64,000 bases of DNA. Source: an uncultured Bacteroidales bacterium. Lineage in GTDB: Bacteria; Bacteroidota; Bacteroidia; Bacteroidales; F082. The notes beneath the pieces were generated by a model, which saw nothing but the letters and a program-made list of their open reading frames with translations, had not been told where the DNA came from and searched no databases. This document shows, one piece after another, positions 29,075 through 36,833 of this stretch. The translations under genes and the position numbers were made by a program. The stretch spans positions 1 through 64,000 of the forward strand of contig ONKQ01000006.1 of NCBI GenBank assembly GCA_900318465.1, in the 5' to 3' direction. Position 1 is the stretch's first letter. Each line of letters starts with the position of its first letter.

Positions 29075-30193
29075 ATGAAATTCAAGTCAATAAGCGCAAG
29101 AAACAAACGGACGGGATGGAACGTGGAGAACATGCAGTTCAATCCTATGCTTACACTTTTGGTGGGCGCATCGGGTGTGGGCAAAACCAAAATTCTAAAT
29201 ATCATAAGGATGCTGACTCGTGTTGCAAGAGGCGAATCCTTTAATGGATTTGAGTGGGAGATTGAGTTTGAACAGAATGGAAGAAACTATGTGTGGGAAG
29301 GCGAGTTTGCAATTATCGAAGTAAACCAGCCTCTGATGAGAGATATGGAAGTTGGTAATGATGAGGCACCTATTGTGAGAGAAATGGTTTTAGATAATGG
29401 GGAAGAAATGATAAAGCGCTCATCTGACGGAATTCGCTATAAAGGCAATGATTTGGTTAAATTGGATAATTCCAAAAGCGTAGTTGAACTTTTAAAGGAG
29501 GAGTCTTCCATAAAACCCATTTATGACGGTTTTAAACAGTGTTATGCTTTGGAAGTGGCAGACAGTTCTCTCCGGTTTGCTCCTATGGCTTCGATGTATA
29601 AGAATATGACATTTGATGCGATGCAGATAAAACAAATGAGCAACATCTCTCCATTGGAGAAATTGTATTTTCTTCGTGTGAACAAGTTGAAAGAGTTTGA
29701 TTTAATCTGTCAGGCGTTCCATAGTATTTTTCCTAACGTGGAACAAATTGATGTGTTGCTATCCAAAGCATTTGATGATTTTTTCACCGTAGTTGCAAGG
29801 ATAAAGGAGAAGGGTGTTGAGCCTTGGATTGAACACTTTGATATTTCTTCTGGAATGTTTCGTACATTGCTGCAAATCACCGCAATGGTCATGGCTAATG
29901 ACGGCGATGTGATTATGATTGACGAGTTTGAGAACGGTTTGGGCGTGAACTGTATCAACGAATTGGCCGACCTTATCATGGAACCCGAAGCCAATATCCA
30001 AGTAGTGATGACCAGCCACCATCCTTATATCATCAATGCCATACCTGTCAAAGATTGGAAGATTCTTACGCGCAATGGAAGCGATGTGCAAGTTCACACC
30101 GCCGATGAACTTCATATCGGTGAACACTCGAAGCATGAGGCGTTTATGCAGTTGCTTCAAACACGTGAATACAAGACTGGAACCAGAAACTAA
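29075..30193 (+). CDS. AAA/ABC-type ATPase of a two-gene defence-like module
   Basis: 372 residues. Walker A is GASGVGKT (31-38), Walker B VIMIDEFENGL near the C-terminus, and the switch-like TSHHPYIIN follows; the arrangement is that of AAA_15/AAA_21 and OLD-type ATPases. Such ATPases often work with a TOPRIM or HNH nuclease encoded next door in anti-phage systems (for example RloAB/AbiL-like or PARIS). The ATG at 29075 is chosen because the open frame's earlier codons overlap a -7 box TATTTTTG (29043-29050). The gene is AT-rich compared with its flanks. The partner starts 8 bases downstream. Confidence 0.8.
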   Translation: MKFKSISARNKRTGWNVENMQFNPMLTLLVGASGVGKTKILNIIRMLTRVARGESFNGFEWEIEFEQNGRNYVWEGEFAIIEVNQPLMRDMEVGNDEAPIVREMVLDNGEEMIKRSSDGIRYKGNDLVKLDNSKSVVELLKEESSIKPIYDGFKQCYALEVADSSLRFAPMASMYKNMTFDAMQIKQMSNISPLEKLYFLRVNKLKEFDLICQAFHSIFPNVEQIDVLLSKAFDDFFTVVARIKEKGVEPWIEHFDISSGMFRTLLQITAMVMANDGDVIMIDEFENGLGVNCINELADLIMEPEANIQVVMTSHHPYIINAIPVKDWKILTRNGSDVQVHTADELHIGEHSKHEAFMQLLQTREYKTGTRN

Positions 30194-30201
30194 CAGGCAA
30201 G

Positions 30202-30894
30202 ATGAACTTCTATATTGTAGTTGAAGGCGATCAGACCGAGTTGTCAGTTTATCCAGCATGGCTTTCCATCCTGGCACCGACCTATACGCGCATTGAAAAC
30301 GCTTGGAATGTAGGCGAGAACAACTATTACATTTTCAGCGGCGGTGGTATACCATCCATCTATACGCATGTAAAAAACGCCGTTTTGGACATCAATTCCA
30401 TCAATAGCAAAGGCGAGTCGCGATACGATTATCTGTTGGTCTGCCTGGATACGGAAGAGGAGACTCGGGAATATATTCTTGGGCAGATAAACAAGGAGTT
30501 ACAATCGAACAATGTTGCCTTGCAAGATGCCGACTTGATAGTGTTTGAACATAAAGTTAGCATGGAAACATGGTTTTTGGGCAATCAGAATGTATTCAAA
30601 GACAATCCGCAAAATGCTGAATATTTGGAATATATCAAGTATTACAATGTGGGTCATGACAATCCCGAAGAGATGGGAAACATGGATGAAAACAAATTTG
30701 CAACCACGGCAAAGTTTCATCTTCGCTATCTGAAAAGGATGTTAGAGGAAAGGAACATGACCTATTCGAAAAACAATACAATTGTCGTGCAGCAGCAAGC
30801 CTATTTACAACAATTGATTAGTCGCTATAAAATTACCGGGCACATTGCTACCTTCGGCAGTTGGTATGACTTCGTGAAAGCCCATTTCAGATGA
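30202..30894 (+). CDS. TOPRIM/RloB-like partner of the ATPase
   Basis: 230 residues. The N-terminus NFYIVVEGDQTEL fits the first TOPRIM motif (hydrophobic-VEG-xxE), DYLLVCLDTEEET supplies acidic residues where the second motif is expected, and VFEHKVSMETWFLGNQ resembles the xxxE-W-hL-x stretch of RloB/DUF4276/DUF4435-type proteins. It may be a nuclease whose activity is controlled by the upstream ATPase. The family assignment is inferred from motifs only. It is followed by a 31-codon open frame and then the GIY-YIG gene. Confidence 0.6.
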   Translation: MNFYIVVEGDQTELSVYPAWLSILAPTYTRIENAWNVGENNYYIFSGGGIPSIYTHVKNAVLDINSINSKGESRYDYLLVCLDTEEETREYILGQINKELQSNNVALQDADLIVFEHKVSMETWFLGNQNVFKDNPQNAEYLEYIKYYNVGHDNPEEMGNMDENKFATTAKFHLRYLKRMLEERNMTYSKNNTIVVQQQAYLQQLISRYKITGHIATFGSWYDFVKAHFR

Positions 30895-30929
30895 TATTAT
30901 ACGCATTTGTTATAATATAGTTGTTATCA

Positions 30930-31025
30930 ATGAAAGAATATACACTGATAGATTTTGTTCCCCGTGAACAAATAGAAAAATATAGAGACTGGGAAATCTC
31001 TTTTGATTGGGAAGTTGTCCGATAA
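30930..31025 (+). CDS. Possible 31-residue small protein
   Basis: ATG to TAA frame of 31 codons (MKEYTLIDFVPREQIEKYRD, then WEISFDWEVVR), 35 bases after the TOPRIM-like gene. The composition is protein-like with charged and aromatic residues. It could be a real small gene of the module or the broken start of a lost gene. Confidence 0.3.
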   Translation: MKEYTLIDFVPREQIEKYRDWEISFDWEVVR

Positions 31026-31075
31026 AATGTACGAAAAAATGTCAGGAAAAGATGAATAAGGAAAACAGGAGAAAC

Positions 31076-31103
31076 TTGAAATAGTGAATTTGTTGTATTT
31101 TTG
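31076..31103 (+). promoter_or_regulatory. Promoter of the GIY-YIG gene
   Basis: TTG at 31076-31078 and TATTTTTG at 31096-31103, spacing 17 bp (slightly short). It suggests that the GIY-YIG gene can be transcribed on its own. Confidence 0.55.
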
Positions 31104-31135
31104 CACCATTAGGTTTTAAGTTGCTATAAATAAAT

Positions 31136-32407
31136 ATGAGAACGCATAAGTTAAAAGAATTCATTTTTGAGTCGGATTTAGTTAAACTGAATAGAAACAA
31201 TGCCGATTTTAGCGCATATAATGCTGTGATTATTACCAATACAAATATAGCAGATTCATTACTTCACGCAAAATACTTGTCTGTGTATGATGGATTTATT
31301 GTTGAACTACATAAAGGCGATGTCATAGGTACCCTTTCGCTTTCTAAAAAAACAATTTCTGCTCCAATAACTTCCGCTCCTAAAAACTGTCAAATAACAG
31401 ATACGCGTGATTATCAGAGATTTCAATATCAAATTCAGTTAATCACACCTCAAGATAATTATTATTTGTTTCCAAAGATAGACAACCTTCTGTTTAATCA
31501 AAAGTTCTTTTACGATGATGACATTACCTTATGCAAATCATTCGAGTCAAACCAAGAAATATCAGAATGCCTCCAAAAGGAGGTGGAACATTTCGTAGAA
31601 AGCAAGTTCAGTTATCTTGTTACAGACGATGTGTTCACTGGTGAAAAACGAATAGTATGGAAAAACTGGTATGAATTGTGTTTTGATGGTGCGGAAACAT
31701 ACCCTTATATTATTCTACAGAATTCCAAAGAACAATTCGTAATGAAGTACCACAAAAAGGACTTCTCTGCACATAAATTTGATAGAGGTGACAGACTTCT
31801 TTTTTTGTTTGAAGACAATCAATGTATAAATGTTCAATTGAGAGCGAAAGAATCTAATACCGATAAAATAAACTATAAACAAATTTCGTTTTCATTGCTT
31901 CCTCAAGACATGGTTTCGTTCTCATCGAAATCGTTGATAAGAATTCGTTTTGAGTTCCTTAATGGCGATGAAAGCCTTGATTTGAAACCAAAAAATGAGA
32001 CGGTTACTCTTTCCTTTAAACTATATTTCCAAAAATACATTAAAGCATTAGGTGAGTGTGGGGTGAGTATCGAAAGATTTTTTTCTTTAAACGAACATGT
32101 AAAACATCATACAAACGAATCTAATAAAGAATCGAAAGACTCTTCTTGTTTTGTATATCTAATGAAAGATGAATCAAATGGTTTTTATAAAATAGGCATT
32201 TCAAACAAACCTGAATATAGAGAAAGAACTTTACAGAGTGAAAAACCGACAATAGTGCTTTTGTGTGCTAAAAAATTCCCTTCAAGAGTTATTGCCGATT
32301 CCATTGAGTCAGCACTGCATAAAGCATACGGATATAAAAGGTTGAGAGGAGAATGGTTTGAGTTGGACAACAAAGATGTAACCGAAATTATTGCAACTCT
32401 TTCTTAA
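31136..32407 (+). CDS. Large protein with C-terminal GIY-YIG (T5orf172-like) domain
   Basis: 423 residues. The C-terminal ~90 residues match the T5orf172/Mug113 GIY-YIG group: FVYLMKDESNGFYKIGIS, PEYRERTLQSEKP (the Arg), SIESALHKAYGYKRLRGEWF (Glu and the RGEWF end). The N-terminal 320 residues are a beta/alpha region I do not recognise, perhaps a sensor or DNA-binding part. GIY-YIG proteins cut DNA, and ones with such large unknown N-termini occur in defence and mobile DNA. The gene is AT-rich and next to the ATPase/TOPRIM-like pair. Confidence 0.75.
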   Translation: MRTHKLKEFIFESDLVKLNRNNADFSAYNAVIITNTNIADSLLHAKYLSVYDGFIVELHKGDVIGTLSLSKKTISAPITSAPKNCQITDTRDYQRFQYQIQLITPQDNYYLFPKIDNLLFNQKFFYDDDITLCKSFESNQEISECLQKEVEHFVESKFSYLVTDDVFTGEKRIVWKNWYELCFDGAETYPYIILQNSKEQFVMKYHKKDFSAHKFDRGDRLLFLFEDNQCINVQLRAKESNTDKINYKQISFSLLPQDMVSFSSKSLIRIRFEFLNGDESLDLKPKNETVTLSFKLYFQKYIKALGECGVSIERFFSLNEHVKHHTNESNKESKDSSCFVYLMKDESNGFYKIGISNKPEYRERTLQSEKPTIVLLCAKKFPSRVIADSIESALHKAYGYKRLRGEWFELDNKDVTEIIATLS

Positions 32408-32455
32408 TATGCTGATCGTTATCATTATCTTATTTATCTTTATAAACGGAAAAAA

Positions 32456-32974
32456 ATGAACACCTGGATTATCTATTCGTTAATGAGCGCGGGGCTGCTG
32501 CTGATGGTCGCCGCGATGATACTTTTGTCCCGACTGATTCGGATGAAAGACGCAGAACTTCGCAACGGTAGCAAAATGGAACTGAAGGTGCAAGCCTTGA
32601 AAATCATTATGCCGCTGAAGGTGCAAGCCTACGAGCGTTTCTTGCTCTTTCTCGAAAGGGCGCAACTGCCCCAGTTGGTGAAACGAATTTATGTGCCTGG
32701 TATGGAGAAGGGTGCGTTCCATCTGCAACTTTTGCAGAATGTGCGCGAGGAGTTTGAACACAACCTTGCCCAGCAACTATATGTTTCCAATTCCACTTGG
32801 AATGCCGTTGTGAACGCGAAAGAAGAACTTGTCAACCAAATCAATACGACTTTTGAGCAGTTGAAGGAAGAGGAGGATGTGTCCATTTTGGCGCAGAGCC
32901 TCGTGGCCTTGCCCAATCCGATGGTGGAACAGGCCGTGGCCGTTTTGAAGCGCGATTTTGAAAGGCTTTTGTAA
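32456..32974 (+). CDS. Conserved single-pass membrane protein
   Basis: 172 residues: one N-terminal transmembrane helix (WIIYSLMSAGLLLMVAAMIL) then a helical cytoplasmic or periplasmic part rich in Glu, Leu and Arg (PLKVQAYERFLLFLERAQLP). It resembles an uncharacterised Bacteroidota family, but I cannot name a function. A dispersed repeat directly follows its stop. Confidence 0.7.
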   Translation: MNTWIIYSLMSAGLLLMVAAMILLSRLIRMKDAELRNGSKMELKVQALKIIMPLKVQAYERFLLFLERAQLPQLVKRIYVPGMEKGAFHLQLLQNVREEFEHNLAQQLYVSNSTWNAVVNAKEELVNQINTTFEQLKEEEDVSILAQSLVALPNPMVEQAVAVLKRDFERLL

Positions 32975-33087
32975 ATGCGGAATGCAGAATGCGGAATGCA
33001 GAATTCGGAATTCGGAAATCGAAGATTCGACGTAGTCAATGTCGCGATGCGCTGATGGGCTTTGCCCTTATTCCGCATTCCGAATTT
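32974..33087. repeat. Dispersed repeat, copy B
   Basis: Begins with the same AATGCGGAATGCAGAATGCG phrase as copy A, continues with extra GAATTCGG units, shares the 34-bp core at 33042-33075 (4 mismatches) and ends in ATTCCGCATTCCGAATT, complementary to its start. Confidence 0.8.
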
Positions 33088-33155
33088 ATCCACATTGCTC
33101 CAAAAACAATAATTCGACGTTTCATCCGTTTTTCAACCAATAAACACACATTGTA

Positions 33156-34199
33156 ATGAAATTCACCGCTACCCAAATCGCCGGAATCCTTGAAGGCAAG
33201 GTGGAAGGCAATCCCAACGCCGAGGTCTGGAACGTGGCCAAAATCGAGGAAGGCGCACCCGGCATGATCAGTTTTCTGGCCAATCCGAAATACACTCATT
33301 ATATTTACGAAACGCAGTCGAGCATCGTCATCGTGAACGAGGATTTCGAGGCCACGGCTCCCATCCAAGCCACTTTGATTCGTGTGCAGGATGCTTACGC
33401 TTCGTTTGCCAAACTATTGGCTTTCTACGACCAAATGACGCAGAACAAGCAAGGCGTTTCGTCTTTGGCTTTCGTTTCCAAATCAGCGCAATGCGGTGAA
33501 AACCTGTATCTTGGCGAGTTTGCCTTTGTGGGCGAGAACGCCAAAATTGGCAACAATGTGAAACTATATCCGCAGGTGTATGTCGGCGACGGCTGCACGA
33601 TTGGCGACAATACGGTGCTGTATCCGGGCGTGAAATTATATAGGAATACGGTTGTCGGGAAGAATTGCATCCTCCACGCGGGCGCAGTGCTTGGTGCGGA
33701 TGGTTTCGGCTTTGCGCCGCAGCCCGATGGGCATTACGAGAAGATTCCACAAGTGGGCAACGTGGTCGTCGAGGACAATGTGGAAATCGGGGCCAACACC
33801 ACCATCGATCGCTCCACGATGGGTTCGACGCATGTCCGCAAAGGTGTAAAACTCGACAATTTGGTGCATTTGGCGCACAATGTGGAAGTAGGTGAAAATT
33901 CGGCTCTCGCGGCCCAAGTGGGCGTGAGCGGTTCGACGCATCTGGGAAAGAATTGCGTGGTGGGTGGCCAGTCGGGCTTCGTGGGGCATATCAATATTGC
34001 CGACGGCTCGAAATTCGGCGGACAAAGTGGTATTATGGGTAGCATAAAGCAAGAAAATCAAGAGTTTATGGGCACACCGATTCAGCCTTTGCGCCAATAT
34101 CTGGTTTCCAATGCGCGTTTTCGCCATATTGATGAAATGGCCCGAAAGTTGGAAAAACTTGAAAAGGAATTGGAAACACTAAAAAACTCCCATCTTTAA
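33156..34199 (+). CDS. lpxD: UDP-3-O-acyl-glucosamine N-acyltransferase LpxD
   Basis: Third step of lipid A synthesis: adds the N-linked 3-hydroxyacyl chain using acyl-ACP. 347 residues. The N-terminal uridine-binding domain ([20 protein letters not shown]) is followed by a left-handed beta helix of hexapeptide repeats ([20 protein letters not shown]), with the catalytic-His region [15 protein letters not shown] and a C-terminal helix. It precedes lpxC and lpxA in the same direction; a ydcF-like gene on the other strand lies between. Confidence 0.96.
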   Translation: MKFTATQIAGILEGKVEGNPNAEVWNVAKIEEGAPGMISFLANPKYTHYIYETQSSIVIVNEDFEATAPIQATLIRVQDAYASFAKLLAFYDQMTQNKQGVSSLAFVSKSAQCGENLYLGEFAFVGENAKIGNNVKLYPQVYVGDGCTIGDNTVLYPGVKLYRNTVVGKNCILHAGAVLGADGFGFAPQPDGHYEKIPQVGNVVVEDNVEIGANTTIDRSTMGSTHVRKGVKLDNLVHLAHNVEVGENSALAAQVGVSGSTHLGKNCVVGGQSGFVGHINIADGSKFGGQSGIMGSIKQENQEFMGTPIQPLRQYLVSNARFRHIDEMARKLEKLEKELETLKNSHL

Positions 34200-34204
34200 G
34201 CTCT

Positions 34205-34238
34205 TAACTTTCAACTTTCAACTCTCAACTTTCAACTT
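34205..34238. repeat. TCAACTT heptamer tandem repeat
   Basis: Five 7-base units of the form CAACTTT/CAACTCT between the convergent lpxD and ydcF-like genes. Confidence 0.65.
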
Positions 34239-34240
34239 TA

Positions 34241-34927
34241 TTAAATCCAACCTTTGATTCGATAGTACGCCAGCGCAAGGTGCTCTCGTAAGCAGGTAAT
34301 TTCTAATTTCAAATAATTGAAAAAAGTGTAGCGCATTTTGACGCTTTCCACCGAGGGAATGGCTTCATTTCCACCAAGTTTCTGCTTTTTCAGCGACAAG
34401 TCGAAATCGACGGTGGCGGGGTAGGCGGCCTTGCCTATGACGTTTTGGAATCCCACTTTGTTGAGACACTTCACCGTGCGTCTGACATGTTCGGGTGACG
34501 TGACGACAATGACTTGTTTTTCAGATAGTTTCGGATATTTGGACATGAGTTCCAAGGCTTGCGAGCGCGTGTTGGCACCTTCGGTCATGTAAAGGATGCT
34601 ATCAATGCCATCTTGACGTAAAAGTCGGGTCATTTCAGCTTGGCAGAGGGAGTCTTCGGGATGCACCAAAATGACGGGAACCTCGAAATGTCGGGCCAAA
34701 GTCGCAGTGTGGTAAAGGCGCATCAGGTTATCCTCCGATGGCATTCCGGCACCGCCGAGCATGACGATGGTTTCAGGGCGGCTGACGCTTGTTTCTTCGT
34801 TGGGATTTTGGCCCAAATTGTACCACCAATAAAACGGTTTTGAAGTGAATGCAAGCGCAATCATGGTCGCAAAAACAATGCCGAGACCGAAAAAAAGTAC
34901 TTTTATGGTTTTTACTAAATGGCTCAT
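34241..34927 (-). CDS. YdcF/ElyC-like DUF218 membrane protein
   Basis: 228 residues. One N-terminal transmembrane helix (VKTIKVLFFGLGIVFATMIA) and a DUF218 domain: ETIVMLGGAGMPSEDNLMRL, ILVHPEDSLCQAEMTRLLRQ, EGANTRSQALELMSK, QVIVVTSPEHVRRT. This Rossmann-like fold is linked in some bacteria to envelope polysaccharide metabolism; the reaction is not established. The start at 34927 leaves a 39-base leader after the -7 box (34974-34967); the earlier in-frame start would overlap that box. Confidence 0.85.
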   Translation of the reverse strand: MSHLVKTIKVLFFGLGIVFATMIALAFTSKPFYWWYNLGQNPNEETSVSRPETIVMLGGAGMPSEDNLMRLYHTATLARHFEVPVILVHPEDSLCQAEMTRLLRQDGIDSILYMTEGANTRSQALELMSKYPKLSEKQVIVVTSPEHVRRTVKCLNKVGFQNVIGKAAYPATVDFDLSLKKQKLGGNEAIPSVESVKMRYTFFNYLKLEITCLREHLALAYYRIKGWI

Positions 34928-34983
34928 TATGTGTAAATTCTGCTTTTTTGCTGTTATAAAAACAAGCAAAAGTAGCGTTTTTT

Positions 34984-35014
34984 TTGGTGCTTGTAGAATA
35001 ATTCCCTATTTTTG
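34984..35014 (+). promoter_or_regulatory. Promoter of lpxC
   Basis: TTG at 34984-34986, 20 bp, TATTTTTG at 35007-35014; the ATG is at 35054. It is divergent from the ydcF-like gene's promoter. Confidence 0.7.
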
Positions 35015-35053
35015 CCCGTTTTTTGTGGAGAAAGTCCACCCTAATTTTATTTT

Positions 35054-35968
35054 ATGACTGAAAAACAGTGTACACTCAAAAATAGAGTCAGCGTTTCGGG
35101 AGCAGGTCTCCACACGCGTCAATGCGGCACGCTGACTTTCAATCCGGCTCCAGTAAATTCAGGAATTCGTTTTCGTAGAATCGACCTCGACAACCAGCCC
35201 ATCATTGAGGCTGACGCGGATAATGTCATTGATACAGCACGTGGTACCACACTCGGCAAAGGTGGCGTGAAGATTTACACCGTTGAGCATGTTTTGGCCG
35301 CTTTGCGTGGCATGGGCATCGACAATGTGATGATTGACATCGACGTGGAGGAAACCCCCATCATGGACGGTAGCAGCAAGTATTTCGTGGAAGCCATCCA
35401 TAAGGCAGGCATTCTGGAACTTGATGCGCCGCGCAATTATTTGGTCATCGAGGAGCCGATTTCTTACAAGAATGAGGTTTTGGGTATTGAGCTTACCATT
35501 GAGCCGTGCGACCATTTTGAGATTGACGTGAAAGTGAAATACAACACCAAGGTTTTGGATGAGCAACATGCTTCTTTGCACGACTTGAAAGAGTTTGAGC
35601 GTGAGATTGCTCCCTGCCGCACGTTTGTCTTCCTTCATGAGTTGGAGACGTTGATTTCGCGTAATCTTATCAAGGGTGGTGACTTGACCAATGCCATCGT
35701 GTTTGTCAACCGCAACGTTTCCGCCGAGGAACTTGACCACATTGCGGCCTTCTTCAAGAAGCCCAAAGTAACTGTCAAGGAAGGTGGTATTTTGAACAAC
35801 GTGGAGCTTTATTTCGACAATGAGCCGGCACGTCACAAGTTGTTGGATGTCATCGGCGATCTTACCTTAGTCGGTCGTCCCATTTTGGGCAAGGTGACCG
35901 CCGTGAAGCCCGGCCATTTCTCCAATACCTCTTTTGCGCGTAAAATCAAGCACACATTATTATATTAG
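35054..35968 (+). CDS. lpxC: UDP-3-O-acyl-N-acetylglucosamine deacetylase LpxC (not fused to FabZ)
   Basis: Zn-dependent deacetylase, the committed step of lipid A synthesis. 304 residues with the zinc ligands H79 (VEHVLAAL), H261 and D265 (HKLLDVIGDL), and the catalytic KPGHFSNT near the end. In many Bacteroidota LpxC is fused to a FabZ dehydratase domain (about 460 residues). Here a stop follows KIKHTLLY and no FabZ frame continues downstream, so this is a stand-alone LpxC. lpxA follows after a repeat-filled gap. Confidence 0.95.
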   Translation: MTEKQCTLKNRVSVSGAGLHTRQCGTLTFNPAPVNSGIRFRRIDLDNQPIIEADADNVIDTARGTTLGKGGVKIYTVEHVLAALRGMGIDNVMIDIDVEETPIMDGSSKYFVEAIHKAGILELDAPRNYLVIEEPISYKNEVLGIELTIEPCDHFEIDVKVKYNTKVLDEQHASLHDLKEFEREIAPCRTFVFLHELETLISRNLIKGGDLTNAIVFVNRNVSAEELDHIAAFFKKPKVTVKEGGILNNVELYFDNEPARHKLLDVIGDLTLVGRPILGKVTAVKPGHFSNTSFARKIKHTLLY

Positions 35969-36044
35969 ACTGCGGGACTTCGAGACTGCGTGACAAATCA
36001 ACTCTAAACTCTCAACTTTCAACTTTCAACTCTAAACTTTCAAC
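35968..36044. repeat. Short tandem repeats between lpxC and lpxA
   Basis: Two kinds: GACTGCGGGACTTCGAGACT-type units at 35968-35994, also seen near 51840, and AACTCTA/TCAACTT heptamers at 36000-36044. No gene. Confidence 0.65.
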
Positions 36045-36045
36045 T

Positions 36046-36831
36046 ATGAACATGGCCTATATCCATCCCAACGCCCGCATCGCGGATGACGTGAAGATTG
36101 AGGCGTTTGCCTGGATTGGCGAGGACGTTGAAATTGGTTCCGGCACTTGGATTGGCCCCAATGCTGTCATTATGGACGGTGCCCGCATCGGTAAAAACTG
36201 CAAGATTTTTCCAGGTGCTGTTATTTCTGCCATTCCGCAAGACCTTAAATATCAAGGTGAAACCACTTATTGTTACATCGGCGACGGCACTACGGTGCGT
36301 GAGTCGGCTACGGTCAACAAAGGCACGGCAGCCTCAGGCAAGACCGTGGTAGGCAAGGATTGTCTGCTGATGGCTTTTACCCATGTGGCGCATGATTGTT
36401 ACCTTGGCGACCATGTCATCATGGCCAACGCTGCTACCTTGGCGGGTCACGTCACCGTTGACGACTGGGCCATTTTCGGTGGTTTGGCGGCGGTGAGCCA
36501 ATTTTGCCGCATAGGTTCGCATGTGATGATTTCGGGAGGTGCATTGGTGAACAAGGACATACCGCCGTTTGTGAAGACGGGACCGGGTCATCCTGTGAGC
36601 TATGTCGGCGTCAATTCCATCGGTCTGATACGTCGTGGCTTCTCCCGCGAGCGCATCAATGCCATTCAGGACATTTATCGTGTCATCTATAGCGTGGGCA
36701 TGAATATCAGCCAGTCGATTCAGTACATCCGCGAGAACCTTCCCGTTTCGGAAGACCGCGATTTCATCCTTAATTTCGTGGAAAGTTCCAAGATTGGCAT
36801 CATGAAGAATGCCGTGAGGAACGAGGATTAA
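36046..36831 (+). CDS. lpxA: UDP-N-acetylglucosamine O-acyltransferase LpxA
   Basis: First step of lipid A synthesis: transfers a 3-hydroxyacyl chain from ACP to UDP-GlcNAc. 261 residues: hexapeptide beta helix (IHPNARIADDVKIEAFAWIG), the catalytic His in AFTHVAHDCYLGDHVIM, and a C-terminal helical domain (INAIQDIYRVIYSVGMNISQ). Starts ATGAACATG, so 36046 or 36052. It ends 2 bases before the convergent glycosyltransferase gene. Confidence 0.96.
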   Translation: MNMAYIHPNARIADDVKIEAFAWIGEDVEIGSGTWIGPNAVIMDGARIGKNCKIFPGAVISAIPQDLKYQGETTYCYIGDGTTVRESATVNKGTAASGKTVVGKDCLLMAFTHVAHDCYLGDHVIMANAATLAGHVTVDDWAIFGGLAAVSQFCRIGSHVMISGGALVNKDIPPFVKTGPGHPVSYVGVNSIGLIRRGFSRERINAIQDIYRVIYSVGMNISQSIQYIRENLPVSEDRDFILNFVESSKIGIMKNAVRNED

Positions 36832-36833
36832 GC

